Shown piece after piece: positions 1 to 7,605 of a stretch of 9,876 nt of DNA. A model generated the notes under the pieces. The model was not told the DNA's origin, searched no databases, and saw only the letters and a program-made list of their open reading frames with translations. Source of the DNA: Eubacterium sp. (GTDB taxonomy: Bacteria; Bacillota; Clostridia; Lachnospirales; Lachnospiraceae); assembly GCA_022776205.1 (NCBI GenBank), contig JALFIK010000216.1:1-9876 (forward strand), in the 5' to 3' direction. Made by a program: the position numbers and the translations under genes. Within the stretch, counting starts at the first letter, position 1, and each line of letters starts with the position of its first letter.

Positions 1-16
1 TGCATAGGATAAAACA

Positions 17-547
17 ATGTGGGTGAAAGCAGGAATCGTTTTTATGGAAAAACAGCAGAAATCGCAGTTTGACTGGCTGCCGGGCTTTCAGGAAATGACC
101 GCATGTCAGGAAGAAAAAGAAGAAACGGAAACCATGCAGGATCTTCTTGCACCGGAACGTCTTCAAAAAGAAGAGCAGGAATACTGGAAAGATTATGAAT
201 ATTTCCTCCAGAAAATGCCGTTTGTGGCAAGGGAAATCTGGGCTGTGGCCGATGCCCTGCTCGACCGGTATGAATACGCAGGAAGTTCCCTTTATGTTCC
301 TTATCCCGATGAGGTAACTATTTTAAAAATCGCTGATATGGTGTATGATAAACTAAAATACCACGAAACAGAACCTGATATGCAAAATGGTGACGGGAGC
401 AGGGAGGCGAATCCTTATTATGTGAAGGAAGAACTCCGGGATTCCAGAACACCTTTTCGGAACCTGATTGTGGTGATTTTGTATGGAACGATCGCATACC
501 GCAGACAGCGTTATCAGAGAAGACAAAAGGTATTTCATAACAGATAA
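17..547 (+). CDS. Hypothetical protein, acidic with an Arg-rich C-terminus
   Basis: I do not recognise this protein of 176 residues. The N-terminal third is rich in Glu, Gln and Lys. The middle has an aromatic, helical look, with a motif around AREIWAVADALLDRYEY and then VPYPDEVTILKIADMVYDKL. The C-terminus has a short hydrophobic run (NLIVVILYGTIAY) followed directly by an Arg-rich tail (RRQRYQRRQK), which could contact membrane or nucleic acid; that is inference. No signal peptide or full-length membrane helix is evident. An in-frame stop at 5-7 limits the ORF on the left. Two starts are possible: ATG at 17 with AGGA at 6-9, or ATG at 44 (167 residues, beginning MEKQQKSQ) with AGGA at 31-34. 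The second gives a more ordinary N-terminus, and the choice is open. A hairpin lies 7 bases downstream, before the methyltransferase gene. Confidence 0.72.
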   Translation: MWVKAGIVFMEKQQKSQFDWLPGFQEMTACQEEKEETETMQDLLAPERLQKEEQEYWKDYEYFLQKMPFVAREIWAVADALLDRYEYAGSSLYVPYPDEVTILKIADMVYDKLKYHETEPDMQNGDGSREANPYYVKEELRDSRTPFRNLIVVILYGTIAYRRQRYQRRQKVFHNR

Positions 548-552
548 AGAAC

Positions 553-599
553 GGGGGAAAAGCCAGATCAGACCATCTGCAGCCGCTTTTCCCTTCTTT
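553..599 (+). terminator. Terminator-like or attenuator hairpin between the hypothetical gene and the methyltransferase
   Basis: GGGAAAAGC at 555-563 pairs perfectly with GCTTTTCCC at 585-593 (9 bp, extendable by two G-U pairs through 553-554 and 594-595). An inner CAGAT (564-568) and ATCTG (575-579) add a second stem with a 6-base loop. TTCTTT follows at 594-599. This has the form of a weak intrinsic terminator. It ends only a few bases before the methyltransferase Shine-Dalgarno sequence (about 603-609), so it may set the ratio of the two genes rather than end transcription. Confidence 0.55.
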
Positions 600-614
600 A
601 TAAAGGAGGACGGG

Positions 615-1808
615 ATGGAATTTTTACTTGATAAAATCAGGAAAAATCTTAATGAACAGATGATTCTGCTTACCATAAGCAATCCCCGCAGAGCAGAAGA
701 AATCAGAAAATACAGCATACGTCCGGTTCTTGTAAAAGACCGCTTGCTTTTTCAGAGAGCAGCTTATACAAAGACCCAGGTTTTCCACAGGAATATGGAA
801 AAAGAAGAATTAATGACGGAAATTTGCGAGATACTTCCCCTGTACAAACAGGTGCAGATGCAGACTGCCGGAGAAGAATTTACTGCCCTTCTCAATAAAA
901 AAGGAAAGGCAGCGATAAAAGTGAAGAAACAGAACAGTCCCCGTGCACCTCTTCCGGAAAATAAGGACAGGCTGTTACATAACCGGACGAAACGCCATAT
1001 CCTTCCGGAAGGAACTCCGGTGCCCTTCCTCATTGATCTTGGCGTCATGACTGCCGAGGGAAAGATCGTTCGCACAAAGTATGATAAATACCGTCAGATT
1101 AACCGCTTTCTCGAATTTATCGAGGATATCCTTCCCCATCTTGCAAAGGACAGGGAAATTACGATCCTTGATTTCGGCTGTGGGAAATCTTATCTGACCT
1201 TTGCCATGTACTATTATCTGAAAGAACAGAAGGGATACGATATTCGGATTATCGGTCTTGATCTGAAAAAAGATGTGATAAAGAACTGCAGCCGTCTGGC
1301 AAAGAAATATGCTTATGAGAAACTTTTCTTCTATGAGGGGTCCATTGAAGAGTTCGAGGGAGTGGAGAAAGTGGACATGGTCGTTACCCTTCATGCCTGT
1401 GATACAGCGACGGATTATGCCCTTTACAAGGCTGTCTGCTGGGGAGCTTCCGTCATTTTGTCTGTACCGTGCTGTCAGCATGAATTAAACGGACAGATGA
1501 GAGCAGATACATTAAAACCTGTCGGGGAATATGGGATACTGAAAGAGCGGTTCTGCGCTCTGGCGACGGACGCAATCCGGGCAAAACTGCTGGAGTCCCG
1601 GGGATATGATACAAAAATTCTGGAATTTATTGATATGGAACACACCCCGAAAAACCTGCTCATCCGGGCGGTGCGCCGGAAGGGCTTATCCGGGGAGAAG
1701 AGAAAACATGCAGAGGAAGAAGTAGGGGCTTTCTGCCGGGAATTTGGCTTTGAACCAACACTGGCAGGACTTCTTTTCAAAAAGGAGGGGCAGACGATTG
1801 AATCATAA
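615..1808 (+). CDS. Class I SAM-dependent methyltransferase, METTL25/GSTCD-like (Methyltransf_32 type)
   Basis: Protein of 397 residues that probably transfers a methyl group from S-adenosylmethionine to an RNA or protein substrate in the cytoplasm; the substrate is unknown. The first ~130 residues form a separate N-terminal part, followed by a Rossmann-type methyltransferase domain. The SAM-binding glycine loop is ILDFGCGKSYLT (D186, G188, C189, G190). A conserved LHACDTATD motif follows (H260, C262, D263), then SVPCCQHEL (P285, C286, C287, Q288, H289). These two later motifs resemble the Methyltransf_32 family, which includes eukaryotic METTL25, RRNAD1 and GSTCD; this assignment is from memory. 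The start at 615 is chosen because AAAGGAGG at 602-609 sits 5 bases upstream. The frame is open further left to an ATG at 483, but that lies inside the preceding gene and lacks a site. The 3' end overlaps the next gene by 11 bp. Confidence 0.88.
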   Translation: MEFLLDKIRKNLNEQMILLTISNPRRAEEIRKYSIRPVLVKDRLLFQRAAYTKTQVFHRNMEKEELMTEICEILPLYKQVQMQTAGEEFTALLNKKGKAAIKVKKQNSPRAPLPENKDRLLHNRTKRHILPEGTPVPFLIDLGVMTAEGKIVRTKYDKYRQINRFLEFIEDILPHLAKDREITILDFGCGKSYLTFAMYYYLKEQKGYDIRIIGLDLKKDVIKNCSRLAKKYAYEKLFFYEGSIEEFEGVEKVDMVVTLHACDTATDYALYKAVCWGASVILSVPCCQHELNGQMRADTLKPVGEYGILKERFCALATDAIRAKLLESRGYDTKILEFIDMEHTPKNLLIRAVRRKGLSGEKRKHAEEEVGAFCREFGFEPTLAGLLFKKEGQTIES

Positions 1809-4353
1809 TAAAAAAATTGCCATTGTTCATGGCATAGTCGGTGTAGTTTGTTTTGTGCTCGCTCTTTTATTTTTTAACAGCAGGCTGAATGTGGACAAAA
1901 AAAGCGCGGTGGCAGAGATGGCCAATCCTTCCTATCCCGTATTGGAAGTAAAAAGTGGCGTGAGCAGTTATAACCTCATGTCCGGATACCGGGATGCCAT
2001 TGATTTATCTTTAGTCAGAAATCAAGTAACGCTCACAAACGGGAATAATTCCCTGGAGCTGCAGCTTCATAACTATAATTACGACATCACAGCGATTCAG
2101 TACAGCCTGTTTGAAAAAAATCCGGAGAAGCCTCTGGAAACAGGAACATTAAACCGCCTGAAAGAAAACGGGAAAAAGAGGACAAGAAACGGGAAAATAA
2201 CTTTTACGTCAAACTTAAGACAGGGAGCGGTCTATTATCTGAAACTTGCGGTACGCCTCGATAACAGTACCCGGATTTTTTATTACACGAAAGTGCAAAA
2301 CGGAGCGACCGTTCCTCTGGATGAGTATCTGACCTTTGCCCTGACATTCCACAACAACTTGTTTGATAAGGCCAAAATGGAAGAAAATGCCGGTTATCTG
2401 GATATCACATCCAATGTGACCGGGAATAATTTAAGTTCCGTAAATATCCGGTCCGGCTCAGCTGCCGTATCCTTCGGGAACATGAAGGTAAAACAGGAAA
2501 CGGCGCCGAGGATTAACGTGCAGGAAGCAAATGATACTTATACCGTTATAAAAATGAACACCCTGCTTTCCAGCGAGATCAGTGAGGGAATTGTCCAGTA
2601 TTACAATCTCGAAGAAACCTACAAACTTCGCTATACGACAGAAAGAATGTATCTGCTCGATTATGAAAGAACGATGAATGCTTATTATAATGAGGAAATC
2701 ATCGACAGTGGGGATAATATGATCAGTCTGGGAATCCAGAATGAGAAAGACGTGAGTTTTCTGTCCTCGGATAAAGGATATAAAGTGTGCTTTGTTCAGC
2801 AGGAACAACTCTGGTACTATGATTATCAGTCCTCGGATATTTATAAAGTATACAGCCTGTCTTCCGATAATCTTTCCGATCTGAGAAATGTGACGCAAGA
2901 TCACGGAATAAAAATTTTAAGCATGGATGACAGTGGAAATATTGTCTACCTTGTCTATGGTTATATCAGCCGTGGGCGCCACGAGGGCATGAACGGAATC
3001 GAGATTATGGAGTATAATGCAAAGACGAACTGTAACAAAGAGCTCTCCTTCCTTTCCTCATCCACACCGTATGAAAGTATGAAGGAAGATCTGAACCGTC
3101 TTTCCTATCTGAATGCAGACCATGTCTTTTACTGTCTTTTGAGTGGGGATCTTCACCAGGTGGATATAAAAGAAAAGAAAGACGAGATACTCAAATCCGG
3201 TATTGTGGATGATGGCCTGACTGCATCAAAAGATCAGAGTATCATTGCCCTGGAAAAAGACAGGGATCGGAGGGAAAACCGGGAGATTGAAATGATTGAC
3301 CTTGCTACCGGCAAAAGTCATGTGATTACCTGTGACAGCGACAGCAGAATCCGGGGAATCGGCTTTTTGTCCCGTGACTTTATTTATGGACAGGCAGAAG
3401 CTTCGGATGTGACAAAAGATTCCGGGGGAGCGGTGATCTTCCCTTCCCGCTATGTTCACATCGTGGATATGGAAGGAAATCAGATAAAAAACTATGAGAA
3501 ACCCGGACGTTATGTTCTGGATACCCGGATTAAGGGAAGCGTCCTTGAGATGGCACTGGGAAAAAAGAATGGGAAAACGATGTTAAAACTGCAGGAAAAA
3601 GATTTCATCCGGTATAAGGAAGAAGAAGGGAAAGATGCGGTTACCTTATCGACCAAATACTCCGATACTTTCTGGACACAGCTTTATATGAAATTCCCGA
3701 ATTATGTATATATTCAGGTTGTTCCGGATCTCCTTCTCACAAAGACCGTAGTGAATGAAGATGATGTGTCTTTAAAGCTTAAGGAAAGCGGGGAGAAGCC
3801 AAAGCAGTATTTTGTCTATGCATCCGGAGAGAAACAGGGAGTGTATTCCACTGTGTCGGAAGCCATTGCCAAAGCAGATGAGGCGAGGGGGAATGTGATC
3901 GACAGTGAGGAAAATGTCCTGTGGAACTGTGTTTTTCCTTCTTATGCCCAGGTGGCAGGAATGGAAGAAGTGGTAAAAACAGGAAGTGACGAGAAGTCTC
4001 TGGCCGGATGTCTTTCCATGATCGCTTCCGTAAACGGAAAGGAAATCAGCCCGGAGAGAATTGAAACAGAAGGAGAAAGTGTGGCATCTCTGATGAAAAA
4101 ATACAGTGGAAGCGAGACCTTAAGTCTTACAGGATGCTCTGTGGATGAGATCCTTTATTATGTAAGTCAAGGGAGCCCGGTTCTTACAAAATATGATAAA
4201 AACCGGTATGTGATCGTCATGAGTTATAATGCGACAAAACTCCGGTATTTAGATCCGGTAACCGGGAAATCCACGGCGGTTTCCAGACCGGAACTTACGA
4301 AGAAACTGGAAAAGGCCGGGAAAGTATTTTATTCCTATATGGAAAAAGAATAG
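1798..4353 (+). CDS. Membrane-anchored envelope protein with propeller-like middle and degenerate C39-like C-terminal domain
   Basis: Protein of 851 residues. Residues ~7-26 form one hydrophobic helix after a short basic start, so it is probably a signal anchor with the rest outside the membrane. The middle (roughly 285-650) has repeated short beta-like blades with Asp/Gly turns, suggestive of a beta-propeller. Residues ~671-711 resemble a small SPOR-like module ending in VLWNC. The last ~120 residues follow a C39-like papain fold: AGCLSMI supplies a candidate nucleophile (C738), and SPVLTKY then RYVIVMSY and LDPVTGK (D819) follow. The usual His of the GHxVVV strand is Arg (R803), so proteolysis is doubtful and a binding role is more likely. 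The start is TTG at 1798, with AAAGGAGG at 1781-1788, 9 bases upstream. It overlaps the methyltransferase stop, which suggests coupled translation. Its 3' end overlaps the convergent TraX gene by 19 bp. The specific function is unknown. Confidence 0.8.
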   Translation: MNHNKKIAIVHGIVGVVCFVLALLFFNSRLNVDKKSAVAEMANPSYPVLEVKSGVSSYNLMSGYRDAIDLSLVRNQVTLTNGNNSLELQLHNYNYDITAIQYSLFEKNPEKPLETGTLNRLKENGKKRTRNGKITFTSNLRQGAVYYLKLAVRLDNSTRIFYYTKVQNGATVPLDEYLTFALTFHNNLFDKAKMEENAGYLDITSNVTGNNLSSVNIRSGSAAVSFGNMKVKQETAPRINVQEANDTYTVIKMNTLLSSEISEGIVQYYNLEETYKLRYTTERMYLLDYERTMNAYYNEEIIDSGDNMISLGIQNEKDVSFLSSDKGYKVCFVQQEQLWYYDYQSSDIYKVYSLSSDNLSDLRNVTQDHGIKILSMDDSGNIVYLVYGYISRGRHEGMNGIEIMEYNAKTNCNKELSFLSSSTPYESMKEDLNRLSYLNADHVFYCLLSGDLHQVDIKEKKDEILKSGIVDDGLTASKDQSIIALEKDRDRRENREIEMIDLATGKSHVITCDSDSRIRGIGFLSRDFIYGQAEASDVTKDSGGAVIFPSRYVHIVDMEGNQIKNYEKPGRYVLDTRIKGSVLEMALGKKNGKTMLKLQEKDFIRYKEEEGKDAVTLSTKYSDTFWTQLYMKFPNYVYIQVVPDLLLTKTVVNEDDVSLKLKESGEKPKQYFVYASGEKQGVYSTVSEAIAKADEARGNVIDSEENVLWNCVFPSYAQVAGMEEVVKTGSDEKSLAGCLSMIASVNGKEISPERIETEGESVASLMKKYSGSETLSLTGCSVDEILYYVSQGSPVLTKYDKNRYVIVMSYNATKLRYLDPVTGKSTAVSRPELTKKLEKAGKVFYSYMEKE

Positions 4354-5045
4354 GAAATAAGCAAAAGAAAAAGAAGGTGAAGGGGATAGAACAGGTAAAA
4401 AAAGTATTTTTTCCCTCTCCCCTTTTTCCCATTGTAACACCGTAGAAAAATTGCAGCAGCAAAACTTACAATCTCAGCGGGAAAAGAAAAAACAGAAGCC
4501 AGAACAAGAGGGCTTATACTGATCATTCCACATATTACAGGCAGTCCGGAATCGGAAGCCTGTGACTTTCTGAAAATATAGAAAAGAATAATACACAAAA
4601 TACCGGGAGCACCGCCGTCTCCCCGGCACACTTCATTGATGAGGGCAAACAAGATGGCAAAGCTCAGTATGCCGGATGGGGTATTGCCGGCCTGCTGTGC
4701 AAGGGCCAGAGCAAGAAAACCAAAAAACAAAGTGAAAAAAACATTTTGTCTGGCAAGGGCAGAGGATAAATCCGAAAGAGATCCCAGGGCAAGATCAAAG
4801 GGAATTTCCGAGATCAGAGCAAAGAGGAGCAGTCTTTCTCCGTATTTTCTGAGGTTCTGGGTATGAAAGAACCCCTCAGTGAGGAAGAATGCAAAAAGAG
4901 GAAAAGCAAGACGACCCGCTGACCGCAGAATAAAATACAGGCTGACAGGAAGCTCTTTTTGAAAAATAACGGCAAAATGATCCGCAAGCATACAAAAAAG
5001 AGCAAGATATTTCAATTGAAATCCGGATAATTTTTCGAAAAACAT
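4335..5045 (-). CDS. TraX family integral membrane protein (probable acyltransferase-like)
   Basis: Protein of 236 residues with about eight hydrophobic helices filling nearly the whole length. It matches the TraX family pattern: LKYLALFCMLADHFAVIF near the start (D22, H23), RSAGRLAFPLFAFFLTEG (R41, R45, P49), ALISEIPFDL (E80), NVFFTLFFGF, and the C-terminal signature KYFFYLFYPLHLLFL (Y220, P221, H223). In the F plasmid, TraX acetylates the N-terminus of pilin. Chromosomal homologues in Firmicutes have no pilin nearby, and their acceptor is unknown; a cell-surface acetylation role is inference. The ATG start has GGAG (complement of 5051-5054) 5 bases upstream. The gene has no conjugation neighbours here and seems a stand-alone unit divergent from the PBP gene. 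Its stop lies inside the 3' end of the convergent 851-residue gene (19-bp overlap). Confidence 0.9.
   Translation of the reverse strand: MFFEKLSGFQLKYLALFCMLADHFAVIFQKELPVSLYFILRSAGRLAFPLFAFFLTEGFFHTQNLRKYGERLLLFALISEIPFDLALGSLSDLSSALARQNVFFTLFFGFLALALAQQAGNTPSGILSFAILFALINEVCRGDGGAPGILCIILFYIFRKSQASDSGLPVICGMISISPLVLASVFSFPAEIVSFAAAIFLRCYNGKKGRGKKYFFYLFYPLHLLFLLLISYSFSI
4380..4428 (+). terminator. Possible intrinsic terminator of the rightward operon, inside the convergent TraX gene
   Basis: AAGGGGA at 4380-4386 pairs with TCCCCTT at 4418-4424, and TTT follows. Inside this, GG plus AAAAAA (4394-4402, with one bulged T) pairs with TTTTTTCC (4407-4414). An alternative outer pairing joins GAAAAAG (4367-4373) to CTTTTTC (4422-4428). 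It lies 27 bases past the stop of the 851-residue gene, where a terminator is expected. The same bases encode the Lys-rich and Phe/Tyr-rich end of TraX on the other strand, so the pairing may partly reflect codon content. Confidence 0.35.
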
Positions 5046-5063
5046 ATTATCTCCATTTCTTTG

Positions 5064-5072
5064 TGTTATAAT
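5064..5072 (+). promoter_or_regulatory. Candidate extended -10 promoter for the PBP gene
   Basis: TGTTATAAT matches the extended -10 form TGnTATAAT exactly. No convincing -35 lies 16-18 bases upstream, which extended -10 promoters tolerate. Transcription would begin near 5079, giving a leader of about 140 bases before the PBP start. The same AT-rich segment read on the other strand offers TATATT/TATAAC boxes that could serve the divergent TraX gene, but no clear -35 was found there. The rest of the leader (5080-5207) shows no recognisable riboswitch or strong hairpin. Confidence 0.4.
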
Positions 5073-5217
5073 ATAACGATAATCTTCGAAAATGAGATTG
5101 TCTGTATTGATTATAACCGGAAACAGAAGAAAAGGAAAGAAGACAGAGTTAAATATCCCTTAAATTGGGAAGAATATTACGTAAGACAAGAATGAAAATG
5201 AAATCGCGGAGGTGTCT

Positions 5218-7554
5218 ATGAACAGGAAATCAAAGGGTGGAGGAAAAAACAGCAAAACGAAGAAAGACAGAAGTCTGGTATACCATGTGGTAAAAATCTG
5301 GACGGTATGTCTTCTCGTCGCTTTTTGTCTGCTAGGTGGTCTGGCAGTGAAAAAAGTGGGCATTCCGGTGCTTTCCATGTATAAAGAAGCAAGGGAAACG
5401 GTAGAAAAGAGCAGTAAAGATACATTTAAAGCACAGCAGACATCGATTGTCTATGATAAAGAAGGAAATGAAATTAAGAAACTGAAACAGGACAAGGATG
5501 TTTCCTATCTTTCCTTTGATAAAATTCCGGACGCAGCAAAACTGGCGATTATTTCCATTGAGGACAAGAATTTTACCAGTCACCGGGGAATTGATGTGGA
5601 AGGCGTGGCCCGTGCGGGGTTATCCCTTATTCTTCACCGGGGCGAGATCACCATGGGAGGAAGTACGATCACCCAGCAGCTTGCCCGCAATATTTTTCTT
5701 AATTATGAACAAACATACAGCCGTAAGATTAAGGAGATGTTTATTGCCGTAGCCTTAGAACAGAAATATACAAAAGAAGAAATCCTTGAATTTTATTTAA
5801 ACAATGTATATTTTTCCAACGGATATTACGGAATCGAATCTGCTTCGGAAGCTTATTTTAATAAAAAGGCCGAAGACCTTTCCATATCTCAGATTGCATT
5901 TTTATGCGCCATTCCAAACAGCCCGGGTCGTTATGATCCGTACAAGCACAAGGATGCGACAATGGAAAGAAGAGACCGGATTTTACAAAATATGTATAAA
6001 GACGGTTACATCAGCAAAGAGCAGTATGACAAATCCGTGGCGGAAAAAATCAAGGTGAAACGGAAGAAAGAGACGGAGACCAATGACTATGCGGAAACCT
6101 ACATTCTGAAATGTGCCGCAGAAGCACTGATGAGAGAGCAGGGATTTAAGTTTAAAAATACGTTTGCCAGCAAGTCCGAGAAAAAGAAATATGACGAAGA
6201 GTACGATGAGCTCTACAGCACCTGTAAAAAGAGTCTGTACACGGCAGGATATCGTATTTATACTTCGATTGATATGGAAAAACAGAAAGAGCTTCAGGAA
6301 TCGGTATCTTCCCAGTTGTCCATGTTTACGGACAAGACGGATGATGGTGTGTACAAAGTGCAGGGTGCTGCAGTCTGCATCGATAATTCCACAGGGAAAG
6401 TGGCAGCCATTGTCGGAGGAAGAGAGGAAGATCAGGAAGGATACGGATTAAACCGTGCATTCCAGAGTTTCCGCCAGCCGGGAAGTTCCATTAAACCACT
6501 TCTCGTTTATGCCCCGGCACTCGAGAAAGGATATACACCATACAGTACGCTCGATGACAGCCGGATGACCGGTCCGAATGCCGTATCCAACTCCGGATAT
6601 TCTTATCTCGGACCAATCTCCTTAAGACGGGCTGTCCAGAAATCGAGCAATGTGGCCACTTATCGTCTCTACGAGGAACTGGGACCGGAAACCTGCCTCG
6701 GCTATCTGGAAGACCTCAATTTTAAGGGCCTTGATGAAAATGACTATAAATATAATACGACCTGTCTCGGCGGGTTTACCAACGGTACCACCGTAGTGGA
6801 AATGGCAGCGGGATATGCCGCACTGGAAAATGACGGAGAGTACAGAAGACCGGACTGCATTGTAAAAATTACGGATGCATCGGGCAATAAAGTGGTCGGG
6901 AAGAACACAGGAAGAAAAGAAGTATATTCGAGCAATGCGGCCCGCATGATGACAGATGTGTTAGAAAGCTGTGTTTCGAGTCCCCGAGGGACAGCAGCCG
7001 GCTGTAAGCTGGATAATAACATGCCGGCGGCATGTAAGACCGGCACGACATCTAACTATGTGGACGGATGGCTGTGTGGTTATACCCCATACTATACAAC
7101 GGCAGTGTGGGTTGGTATGGACGTCTATAAACCTGTTGACAATCTGAAAGGAAATACTTACCCGGCATATATCTGGAAAAACTTTATGAACAAGGCCCAT
7201 GAGGGACTCGCGGCAAAGGATTTTGATAACAATTATCTTGCCCAGGAGAAGTATAAGGATTACAGTACGGCAGACAAGAAGGCCACCACGGAGAAAAAGG
7301 ACGATACGGAAGAAAAAGACGAAAAGGAAAAAGATAAAGAAAATAAGAATACAAAAGAGACGGAAAAGAAAAACGAAGGAACTTCAAAAACAACAGAGAA
7401 ACCAAAACAGGAAACCGCACCGCAGCCAAAACCGGAAACGAAACCACCGGTAAATAATTCGGGAGAAGGATCCGGACAGAAGGAAGAGCAGAAAGAAGAA
7501 CCGTCGAAACCGGAAGGCGGAGAAGAAGGTGGAGAAAAAACACCAGAGGAATAA
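5218..7554 (+). CDS. Class A penicillin-binding protein (bifunctional glycosyltransferase/transpeptidase, PBP1A-like)
   Basis: Protein of 778 residues that polymerises lipid II into glycan strands and cross-links the stem peptides at the outer face of the membrane. The order is a basic cytoplasmic N-terminus (1-20), one membrane helix (~22-44), a GT51 domain, then a penicillin-binding transpeptidase domain. GT51 motifs are EDKNFTSHRG (catalytic E115), GGSTITQQLARN (147-158), and RKIKEMFIAVALEQKYTKEE. Transpeptidase motifs are SSIK (S423 nucleophile, K426), SSN (476-478) and KTGT (607-610), all intact. Residues 682-778 are an extremely Lys/Glu/Thr-rich, then Pro/Gly-rich, tail with no fold, probably reaching into or through the wall. 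The start is ATG at 5218 with GGAGG at 5208-5212; a GTG at 5212 overlaps that site and was not used. The gene ends just before a bidirectional hairpin. Confidence 0.96.
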   Translation: MNRKSKGGGKNSKTKKDRSLVYHVVKIWTVCLLVAFCLLGGLAVKKVGIPVLSMYKEARETVEKSSKDTFKAQQTSIVYDKEGNEIKKLKQDKDVSYLSFDKIPDAAKLAIISIEDKNFTSHRGIDVEGVARAGLSLILHRGEITMGGSTITQQLARNIFLNYEQTYSRKIKEMFIAVALEQKYTKEEILEFYLNNVYFSNGYYGIESASEAYFNKKAEDLSISQIAFLCAIPNSPGRYDPYKHKDATMERRDRILQNMYKDGYISKEQYDKSVAEKIKVKRKKETETNDYAETYILKCAAEALMREQGFKFKNTFASKSEKKKYDEEYDELYSTCKKSLYTAGYRIYTSIDMEKQKELQESVSSQLSMFTDKTDDGVYKVQGAAVCIDNSTGKVAAIVGGREEDQEGYGLNRAFQSFRQPGSSIKPLLVYAPALEKGYTPYSTLDDSRMTGPNAVSNSGYSYLGPISLRRAVQKSSNVATYRLYEELGPETCLGYLEDLNFKGLDENDYKYNTTCLGGFTNGTTVVEMAAGYAALENDGEYRRPDCIVKITDASGNKVVGKNTGRKEVYSSNAARMMTDVLESCVSSPRGTAAGCKLDNNMPAACKTGTTSNYVDGWLCGYTPYYTTAVWVGMDVYKPVDNLKGNTYPAYIWKNFMNKAHEGLAAKDFDNNYLAQEKYKDYSTADKKATTEKKDDTEEKDEKEKDKENKNTKETEKKNEGTSKTTEKPKQETAPQPKPETKPPVNNSGEGSGQKEEQKEEPSKPEGGEEGGEKTPEE

Positions 7555-7605
7555 AAAAACAGGGAGCAGCGCACCATGGGATGTGGGACGCTGCTCCGTC
7601 TTTAA
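7553..7605. terminator. Bidirectional terminator between the convergent PBP and prs genes
   Basis: GGAGCAGCG at 7563-7571 pairs perfectly with CGCTGCTCC at 7589-7597 (9 bp, mostly G-C), with a 17-base loop that can fold a little further (CAC with GTG). Read leftward, for prs, the stem is followed by a run of seven T (A run at 7553-7559), a good intrinsic terminator. Read rightward, for the PBP gene, the trailing tract is GTCTTTAATTAATT, which is weaker. It fills nearly all of the 51-bp gap between the two stop codons. Confidence 0.85.

Noticed and set aside
483..614. Longer version of the methyltransferase starting at ATG 483
   Set aside because: It would overlap the preceding gene in another frame, has no ribosome binding site, and translates through the hairpin. 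The ATG at 615 has a strong site.
1744..1797. Upstream TTG start for the 851-residue gene
   Set aside because: It lies inside the methyltransferase and encodes the ribosome binding site as protein. TTG at 1798 has correct spacing to AAAGGAGG and gives a normal signal-anchor N-terminus.
5081..5099. Inverted repeat AATCT...AGATT between the divergent TraX and PBP genes
   Set aside because: Only 5 bp with a 9-base loop in AT-rich DNA; expected by chance and not a recognisable operator.
5156..5170. Small hairpin TCCC...GGGA in the PBP leader
   Set aside because: Four base pairs with a 7-base loop; too weak to call a regulatory structure or riboswitch.
7199..7453. Lys/Arg-rich open frame overlapping the PBP tail
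   Set aside because: It is a shadow of the purine-rich PBP coding sequence in another frame, with no start signal of its own.
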